Positions 56,036 to 64,000 of a DNA stretch of 64,000 bases are shown here, one piece after another (within the stretch, counting starts at the first letter, position 1; each line of letters begins with the position of its first letter). Position numbers and translations under genes: made by a program. The notes below the pieces were generated by a model that did not search any database, was not told the DNA's origin, and saw only the letters and a list, made by a program, of their open reading frames with translations. This DNA comes from Sporothrix humicola (taxonomy: Eukaryota > Ascomycota > Sordariomycetes > Ophiostomatales > Ophiostomataceae): positions 124,001 to 188,000 of the forward strand of contig WNYE01000053.1 of assembly GCA_021396245.1 (NCBI GenBank), in the 5' to 3' direction.

Positions 56036-59008
56036 CATGATGGGCCCGCAGTGCTGCCTTGCCAAAGGGCAGGCAGGCGATTCCATGTTGCAAGCCGTGT
56101 CGAGTCGGCATGCCGCTTGCCTGTTGTGGTGCTGCTGGCAAGGCAGTGAATGCCCAACCGCACCGTGAGCTGAGAGCGGAGTCTGGGGTATCAATGCTTG
56201 CCGTAAATAACTGATCCTTGGTCCATATGCTGGTCTGTTGGGTAGGTCTGGTGCCCGTTGATACCCAGTCGCCAGTGTACACTGAGAAACGCGGTAAATA
56301 AATGCTTTCAAGACGCCCGTTTCTCGTAGCATCGTTGAGTTGTATGCTCCGTAGTGGCCGTTTTTCACGGCCGTGAGGCGACCACCTCTTGGGCAGCCTC
56401 ACTTCAACAATGTTTGCTCAGTTTGCTCTCCAGGTCTGACCTTTTCTGGTTCTGTTGCTTTCTTCACCCCTCCCTCCATCAAGCCGTGCCTTTTTGTCGA
56501 TAGTCCGGCTGCGATTGCCTTTTTGACCACAAGAACCAACAGACCATTGACCATCAACCTATCGGCTCGTTTCTCCATCCTCCTCTCTTGTCACCAACCC
56601 TCCCCATCCAGCCATCGAGCCATAGAGCCATCCAGACCAGCCACCTCGACCAACAGCAAATCGCGCTGGCGATACGCCAGTGTAACTTGCAAGCTCGGCG
56701 CTGTGATGGCTGCATACCAAACGGCCCATGTTGCAGTGCAGCGACGAAGGCAGTGCTTTTGCATTGCAGAAAATGTGTACCCTCACACACTGGAGGCTTG
56801 ATGGGTGTAGAAGTGACGATGTACGCATGCCTCTGACTCCACGAGAGAAATACTTGACCGCGAACGCCCTCGCTTCATCTCTCGACCGAAGGCTCCATTT
56901 GGGCAGCGATTTAGATGTTCTGTGATATTGATTTTGTCCATCGTGCAGTTGGCTGCCTGTTTTGTCCATTTCGATGGCCAGAGCATATTGAAAGCCATCG
57001 GTGAGTGTTTGTCCAAAGTGATAGGCGGTATCTTGACCTGAATTTCTGTCGACCTTCTCAGGGCTTCGCTTGCCCGTCTGTTGGACCCTGTTCCCTGTCA
57101 CCGCTCCTTTGAACCAAGCAAATGTAATTTTGCTCACCTCCCCTTGCCTCTTTTGCTTCTTTTTGTCCTCTGTAAAGCTGAGAGCTCCAGGTCACATGTT
57201 CAAAAACTCATGCGAGTAAGATCCAACGGGCCCCCCTAGTGTCTGTGCGACGGGAAGGGAAGCGTCCGCTGCCCGTCTCCCTCTCCCCAATCATCCCTGG
57301 ACCGCCTTGTGTCTTGACTGAGTCCTCGCCCCCAGATATTGGTCACACCTCGTTATTGTTCAGGGTGTACTCCGTATTCTTGGTCGTTTTCCTCTTTCGC
57401 CGAAAAGAAGGTGGTGTCAATGTGACGAAGTAGGGGGCGTGCGAAATGCACAATTTCCGCGGTGTGCAACGGTATCTCCATTCGTACATTTTGATATCAC
57501 ATGATGACATCTTCAGCGCCCGGGCCATGTCGGCTTCCCCAGAATGAATGGCGTTCCGTGTACCAAATGGTAATCGAAGGCGTCGCGGTAGGCAGTCTCG
57601 GCAGTGACTTGAATCGGCAGTGGGATGGCTGGAATATAAGAAAAATCCACCTGCAAGAACACTTGTCGATGTGCCACTGGATGTCTGCAGAGCATTGTTG
57701 ATGCTGCTCGTTCGCTCTCAGAGCGCGGGGCACCAGAGGTTATCAAACGGACCATATTCTCCTCTGCCGTGCCCGGATTTTCATCCTTGCAGAACTATGC
57801 ATGGAACGACTGTCAGCTGTATTGGTCAGTATGCGAAATGGATGCCCAATCTCCAGTCGAGACCTGATTGACTTACTTGAGCTTGCCCTCGGACTGGACA
57901 AATCTGTCTCGCACACCTCCCTCCACAAAAGGATAGGGCCTTGGCTTTCTGGCTTTCTCACGCCAGCACCCACTCACACCTTGCCTTTATGCTCCAACTT
58001 TGTCTTCTGCTTGGTGCATGCTGCAAGCTGCCGTTCTCACCGCCAGATGTCGAGAGAAGTTGCGCGAAAGACGATGGCTTCCTATCGGGTTGCCAAATTC
58101 GGGCACGCCCTTCTTCACTTTCTGTATCGTGGGTTTCCTGTGGCATTCCATGGTTGCGAGCCGTCTTTTGATAATAATGTGTCTCGATGAAATCAGACGT
58201 CTGAATATCTGGGTTTGCCTGCGACAGACTGCTCAGGATTCTAGAATGCAATTGATAAGCGCTGTCACCCGGTCGAATATGCTTTTCTTACCCGCCCGGG
58301 AGCTCTAATATAGCTTGCCAAGCCCGAGGACGAAGTCCCGTAGTTGGAGGCTCGGCCCTTTTATGTTAGTGGCAATTGGGCGCTATTTCAAACTGACGTT
58401 CCAGGGCTTAATTGAGAACAGACCCTGAAGTAAACAAATGTGTCCATAGCTGGGGCTGGTATTCAGCCATCAAACCTGACAAAAGAGGTCTGCCAAAGTT
58501 TGATTCGGAGTAGGTGTTCCCGAGCTGTGAGCAAGGCTGTAAAATACGGAGTACACTCTTGCAAGCTAATGTTTTAGCCATGTGAGCTGTCAACTTGTTG
58601 TTCAGTGTTGCTGGGACGTTTGTCCTCTGGATTTCCCCTTCAGTAGCTAGGGTCATTTCAGTCGGATGACGAGATACTGCGGCCGAGACGAGCATCATGA
58701 CCTTGGATCCAGGAAGAGGTTCTGGAGGAGGACGTAGTGTACAGAGACAGCGTTAGTCTGTCCTGGCATCGGTGCGTTGCTGCTTTGTCGTCCACACGGT
58801 GAATATTATCAGGATATTTTCGATGCATCATGACATGAACGTCACTGGACAGACACCAATTAAGTGTACAGTTGGTGAACAAACGGTTGGATTCATTCAG
58901 GGACCTGCTTCGTGGTAGACCCTCTTCCACTTTGCCGGGCAAACTTCAACCAAACCAATGCAAACAAACCAAGTCGACCGGATAAAATAGCTTCAACATT
59001 GCCAGATT

Positions 59009-59296
59009 TCAGCTATGGTGATGTTCTAGTGAAGACGGAGAGGAGGGGTAAAAGCGAATGTGCTCATTTAAGGTCTTGTCATCGTGGTGGGTGCGGTCGG
59101 AGGATCTCTCGGACTGTAGCTTCCGGTCGTCGATGGGAATCATGTGGCCGTCAAGCTCCGCAACAATATTTTGAGCGTCGGCAGCTTGGCGCGGACCGGT
59201 GGCCGGCGCTTCTGTGCCGTTGCCCTGCTCTGCACTGGCCGGCTGGCCAATGTTGCAGATGTTCAGGGGGCTCGCGTTCTTTTCGGGGATGATCAT
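59009..59296 (-). CDS. possible 95-residue orphan protein
   Basis: An uninterrupted minus-strand frame starts with an ATG in good context (GCCACAATGATC) at 59296. Unlike other frames in this region, its third positions are dominated by C and G over most of its length (runs such as ATC ATC CCC, AAC GGC and GAC GAC CGG AAG), as in the proven genes here. The product is hydrophilic: MIIPEKNASPLNIC, an Ala/Gly/Gln-rich part, then ELDGHMIPIDDRKL and a His/Asp/Ser-rich tail (RTHHDDKT). It has no signal peptide, membrane helix or known domain. The plus strand across the same DNA is also open, but its codons are less biased. It may be one exon of a larger gene; I could not join it to another with confidence. 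Confidence 0.35.
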   Translation of the reverse strand: MIIPEKNASPLNICNIGQPASAEQGNGTEAPATGPRQAADAQNIVAELDGHMIPIDDRKLQSERSSDRTHHDDKTLNEHIRFYPSSPSSLEHHHS

Positions 59297-62200
59297 TGTG
59301 GCTGCAAAGGGACTTGTCGATATGTGATGAAGAGAGTCAAAATTCGCGAGGCAATAAAGGGGCGCAGATTTTGTCTACCTTTCGCTCTTTTTCTCTTGTT
59401 TTGTTTATGATATTGATACGGAAAGAGCAATCGAGTAATCAATCCGTCAACAAGGAAAGTGCGAGCGTCAACCTCCTATTTATCCTCCATGGAAGGTGCG
59501 ACTCGCCCCCTTGACGTGACTTCGATCTGCGACCTTTGTACAGTTGCTTCCCTTTCATCTGTTCGCAACTGTCTTACGTATCGTGACACACGCCGCAGCA
59601 TCTGTTGCGCTATGTGACACATGCAGGCACCGAGTCACGACATAGCTCTGTTTTCGGTTTCCTATTTCAGTCCGATGTCTCCGTTTTATGGTGGCGCGGA
59701 AGGAGCATCGTACCACGATGAGTGGGATATGTGCGTGCCTCCTTCCGAATGAGCGCTTGCTCCATGACAAAGTGTATCGTTCCTTCCGTCGCGATTTTTA
59801 ACCAGAATCAGAAAGATATTCAATATCGCTGAAAATAGCCACGAACGGAAGTAAGAGGACTGCGAGAGTAAAGGCACATCAAGTCAAGGCCTTGTTGATT
59901 CATGTTGTCCTCGCGGCGTTGGCCGTACATCAAATGATGTATTACCGCTTTACTTCAAGCAGGTATGTCATGTCGTTGCTGGTTTATCGTATCACAAGCA
60001 TTGTCCATAGTACTTGTATGGTAGATAGAAGGATTGTGTGAAGAATGAAAATCGTTTCGCCATTGCCCAGTTTTGTAATAAGAAAAAGAAACATCCACCA
60101 TAAATAACAAAGGTCGCAAACCAAAAACCAACACGCAGGAATATGAAAGGAGTAAAACCACAAAGTAAGATAGCAACAATAACGCCAGAGAGCAAACAAA
60201 ATATTAAGCAAAAATGAGAATGAACGACTCAACCAGGCAAAATGCCCGTCGACAAAAGACCTCCCAAAGACGCCAACAATTACCCAAATAAAGAATATTT
60301 AACAGAAATCAAAATACCAAAATCAATGTGCCAGCCAGGAATCAGATCCTTTACTGCTCTCTAGAACCGTCTCCCTCAAGAAGCAAGGTTGGGTTCGGGT
60401 GTCGAATCCGTGAATGGAGCGGGTGCATGTCGAAGAGGGGAAAAGGATTGAATGACAGATCGGGCCCAAGGAGTTAACCAAAGTGCCGGTCAGTATCTCA
60501 GGCACCATGCCTTATTCAGACCATTTGTTTCGATGTTGTACCAAGAGAGGCGCCATTGTTGCGTGGCAAAGATTGTAAACGAGGACTAATAGAGAAGGGG
60601 TGTTAGTATTCTGTAGGGTATATCGCCCAGTCGTGTTCTGCCTCGGCGAAATAAGGTTGTAACAATATTGCCGTCGAAATCATTCGTGGAACATCCAAGG
60701 TCCAAGAAAAGGAAAAGGAAACGCGTTCCGGTGAAAAACAGTCGTTCAAACAAAAAGAAAAATCCACGTCGTACATACCAAACAAGTGTCGATAAAGAAA
60801 GAAGCAGAACCAGAACGTAAAACGCAAAAGAAGGAAGAAGAGAGGACATGTGTTGGGGATCATGGGGGCGGTATGCATATGATGCACGCTCATGTCGGCT
60901 CCAGTCCAGAACCTCTGGTATATTCTCCTTTCCTCGGCATTTAAAAAGCCGTCAACAGTTCCTTTTGCGTGTCTCTGTATCGACGATAAAGTATTTGGTC
61001 CAGTTCCAAGGCACCTGAGGCGGCTGCTCTCAAGGCTTATATAAGATGCGAAGTGTTTGTTGACATAGGTCGAAGCCATGTGACAACAGTGCTGGGACAC
61101 ACTGTGTAATATCCTCTAAGAACTCCTGGTATAAAAGATGATAGACGGTGCACAGCCATAGCCGGGAACACAAGGTGCATTAAGTGAATTGAATAGGAAG
61201 TACAGCTCTGTGGTGCGACAATGTGTTAGTGAATCAACGCCGCTATGCAATGAGCAGTAAAGTGCCGTCTGTTAACCTACCTTTTGACAACATAAAAGAA
61301 AGCGGTGACCGGCTATCGAAACCCTGCAAGGCAGACCAAAGCGAAGAACAAGAATGACTAGACAAGAGAGGTATGTGTAGACAATAAAGTGAAACATCAA
61401 CAGCAAAATTAATGTGGCCAATTATTCCTCGGGAAAGGTCGTATTTGGACAGATAGATGCCAGTGTCAAAAGATGCAACAGAGATGAACCGGCTCCGAGT
61501 CGATCGTAGACCGTTCAGGATAGACTTGGTCCATTCGTCCCAGGTTGTTTGAAAAAAAGATGTCCAGTATGGGTCGACAGATTCAAATCAAGAACAAAGC
61601 CACAATGTTGCCAATAGGAGATGACAAAAACAACAGTCCTTTTTGACGGCTGTCAAATTTGTTGAGATTCCAGGTGTGATTGATCCGTTCCAAAAAGGGG
61701 GTGCAGAACAGCACAATGCTTTGGTGCCTCTTCCATGTATCCAAATAAGGGCTGAACAAATGATGTGTGTACTGGTCAGGACTTGACAAGAAACGGGATT
61801 CGACAAATGTACATGCCCAAGACGTAAGGGGTCTGCTTGGTGGTCTCAGATTATTGTTCGTGATATTACAAAAGGGTCCAGGTGCATTGCTGAAATGGAG
61901 GCTATCCATTCGGGAAGCTTTGGATAACATCTGGTAATGTCATATCCAGTTGCTTGAGGTCGATTGGCAGGCATGGCCATTATAAAAATTTGATCCAGGA
62001 AAAACTGATAGAAATGGCAAAAAGCGATAGTGGTGATGAATGGCGGAAGAGATGAATAGTGAGAGACAAAATGACCGTAGACAAATAACCTTACAAATGC
62101 CGCCTTCGGATGAAGGTTTGAATATTTGGTATTGTCTTGATATCAAATCAAAACTGGACATCGTATGACATACAAAGGAGTGAACACACGGGTATATCGT

Positions 62201-62751
62201 GTGCAGCTCAAGCTGTCAGCAGATGCTCATCCAGGTGAAATCCAGGTAAAGTCCAAAGGGGTGGATGAAAGACATTCACGTCGAATGAGGGTTCTCAAAA
62301 CCAAAAGGTATCCAGATGAAGAGCAGTTAAAGTCCAAGTCCAGGGGTGGCGAGAGGAAAAGCAGCTGTGGCAGCGCCACGAGGCTCATAAGGAGAAGGAA
62401 GAAAAAGGAAAACAGCAAAAATTGGAGAAAGATATGGCCCATCCATTTTATCTCCAATAGACATAATCATGACGCAATGTGAAACATGAAAAAGAGACGA
62501 GGAAATAGAAGGAGGAGATCGGGCGAGAGAGACAGGGAGGGAGAGAAATGGGTAGCACAGTGCAAGTAAACGAAAGCCAGATGAAAAAGGAATCAAGGCC
62601 CAAGTCAGAAGCGCCAGAGCGCCTCTACCAACCAAATAAGAAATAAACGAACGCCTTCCATGAGTGGAGGAAAAGAACGCAGCATTAAAGTGAATTTGTT
62701 TTCGTTTTGAGTTCGGTTCGGAAGGGGAGTAAAAAGACCTGGGGCGTGTGA
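59297..62751. other. 3.5 kb intergenic region
   Basis: This lies between the possible orphan gene and the 3' end of the right-edge gene. 59950-60300 and 61300-62100 lean AT-rich. Frames up to 165 codons (60603-61100 -) show no coding bias. 62370-62560 is A/G-rich and is probably the 3' UTR of the right-edge gene read on its own strand as C/T. No RNA gene identified. Confidence 0.5.
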
Positions 62752-64000
62752 TCATCTCCGGCCATAGTGGTGGTGAGGTGCAGCATTGCCAGATTTCGGT
62801 GGAGGGCCATTCCGGTTAGGAGGCGTTGCGTCACGCTCACGTTCCCGTTCACGCTCGCGTTCCCGCTCGCGGTCACTGGGACGTTCTGGACGATCGCGGT
62901 GATCGGAGCGCTCACTTACGGCACGCTGTTCCCGGGCGTGACGGGGAGCAGCCGGTTGTTGTTGTCCACTGTTGGTGATTGGGAGTTGAGCCTGACTGTT
63001 CGGTGCAATTGGTCCAGTACGAGCAGGGGAAGAGGGGTGGGGAGGCCGGGGAGGGAGGGCAGAAAGGGCAGGTTCTTCATACTGTTGGGCGTGTGGCGGC
63101 TGAGGTGTCATATCATGAGCAGGGCTGTATCCAGAGTTGGAGTTCGACGAGGCTGAATCTGTGTGTGAGTTAAGGGACGGGACCACTTTGTAAAACAAAT
63201 TTCGCAATGCCACCGAAAAAGAGAATTACCTACCTCGGCCGTAGCCACCATCAATCGGAGTAGCATATGCAGCAGCATGGTTAGCGGGTGGTGGGGGTGC
63301 CGAGTATCCGCCGTAGCCAGTAGCCATGGCACCGGGTGCGCCGCCGTAGGCTCCGCGGTTATTGCTGTTGCCTGGGTTTGCGAACCCTCCAGGACCACCG
63401 GGCGGTGAGTTGCGTCGTGCAGGAGCAACTGGGGCGTCAGTCATCTGCATATCCATGGCGTAAGGGTCCCGATTTGACACCACGGCGTAGTGTGCGCCAC
63501 TGGAGTAGCCGTCCTGGCCATGCTGTTGCTGTGCGTGGACCGCGCTGCCCATGGGGGAACCGTAGCCACCCATCTGAGGAGGTCCAAATCTCGGGTCATG
63601 GGGAGCTGATTGTTGTGGAGCATATTGTGCCTGAGGAGGCACGCCCTGGGCGTAGGGAGCGTTGTTGTAGCCCCCAGGAGGGCCATAGGAGCCCTGGCCT
63701 GGTCCTGCAGCGCTGTATCCCGGTGCCTCGCTGCCTGGATAGCGAGGGCCATTGTCGTAGCCGTTGCCGCCGCCGTTACCGCCGTAAGAAGGTTGCATTC
63801 CGCCGTAGGGGGCGTTGCCGCCGTTGCCGCCCCCTCCGCTAGGGATAGGAGCGCCGCCGCCGCGCTGCGGGCCCTCTCTTGTCTGTGAGTCCAGGTATTT
63901 ACCTGATGGGGAGTTAGGGTTATGTACGCGGTCGTCAACCCGGTCTCGGTGGGAGTAGGCTGGTGTACCTGCGCCAGATTGACTCTTCCGTCTCTCTGCA
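62752..64000 (-). CDS. C-terminal part of a Gly/Pro/Gln-rich protein with an Arg-Glu repeat, running off the right edge
   Basis: Two exons are visible: 64000-63234 (open to the window edge) and 63158-62752 (TGA), joined in phase across a 75 bp intron (GTAGGT to CACAG). About 390 residues are seen. The order is a basic start (ERRKSQSGAGTPAYSHRDRV), a long Gly/Tyr/Pro/Gln-rich low-complexity region (GGYGSPMG, QYAPQQSAPHD), a short block VSNRDPYAMDMQMTD, and a Pro-rich part. After these come an Arg-Glu/Arg-Asp dipeptide run of about 20 residues encoded by CGTTCC/CGCTCG-like hexamers near 62838-62880, and a His/Arg end. RE/RD dipeptides are typical of nuclear RNA-processing and transcription proteins, and Gly-Tyr-rich regions of condensate-forming proteins. 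A nuclear role is therefore likely, but the defining domain lies outside the window. Confidence 0.8.

Larger units (their letters stand above)
49473..59008. other. 9.5 kb gene-poor region downstream of the Zn2Cys6 gene
   Basis: 49473-49900 is pyrimidine-rich 3' UTR-like sequence. The rest shows no coding-biased frame; the longest (54151-54759 -, 56559-57137 -, 53124-53663 -) lack domains and codon bias. Present instead are an AT-rich patch at 51780-51910, a T-run at 52098-52113, TACGGAGTA words at 53205, 57368 and 58545, four short tandem repeats (54075-54110, 54711-54770, 56006-56035 and a TCTTCGTG pair near 54585) and a long hairpin at 54376-54416. No RNA gene recognised. Confidence 0.5.

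Noticed and set aside
60320..60410. tRNA-like sequence with a B-box resemblance
   Set aside because: The candidate T-loop (ATCTGATTCC) departs from the B-box consensus, and no A-box or cloverleaf could be fitted at the right distance.
1..64000. Secondary-metabolite or other biosynthetic gene cluster around CYP505
   Set aside because: The P450 and the regulator are 35 kb apart, and the genes beside the P450 (MAD2, ATG3) are housekeeping. No synthase or transporter is present.

Overview
The window looks like nuclear DNA of a filamentous ascomycete (Pezizomycotina), most likely a sordariomycete. The reasons are short GT-AG introns of about 50-120 bp with CTAAC-type branch sites, a strong preference for C or G at third codon positions in real exons, and a fungal gene set: a self-sufficient CYP505 P450-reductase, a Pfa5-type palmitoyltransferase, Atg3, Shb17 and a Zn(II)2Cys6 regulator. 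No phage, plasmid, CRISPR or bacterial operon features are present. The genus cannot be fixed from the sequence alone.

Region 1-23.6 kb is compact and gene-rich. In order it holds: the 3' end of a long low-complexity protein (+); a small single-pass membrane protein (+); a 227-codon membrane-protein reading frame on the minus strand broken by two TAG codons; UBP14 deubiquitinase (+); MAD2 spindle checkpoint protein (-); CYP505 fatty-acid hydroxylase fused to its reductase (+); ATG3 autophagy E2-like enzyme (-); PFA5 palmitoyltransferase (-); a 54-residue zinc-ribbon-like protein (+); and SHB17 sedoheptulose-1,7-bisphosphatase (+). These are mostly housekeeping genes with no sign of being a pathway cluster. 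Exon boundaries were deduced by hand from splice signals, reading phase and family conservation.

Region 23.6-62.7 kb is strikingly gene-poor. It holds a tandem pair of 49-residue cysteine-rich proteins (-, 29.9-30.6 kb), a Zn(II)2Cys6 transcription factor (+, 47.7-49.5 kb) and one possible 95-residue orphan protein (-, 59.0-59.3 kb). The other roughly 35 kb has no exon I can defend. It does have recurrent short words (a TACGGAGTA/TACTCCGTA 9-mer, a GTATCTTACTTT element, a TGCA-rich stretch), pyrimidine/purine tracts, several short tandem repeats and a long hairpin. At the right edge a Gly/Pro/Gln-rich protein with an Arg-Glu repeat tail (-) runs off the window.

The observations most worth following are the cysteine-rich duplicate pair with two cysteines lost together, the two CAG-to-TAG-like stops in an otherwise intact frame, and the over-represented palindromic word in the noncoding DNA.
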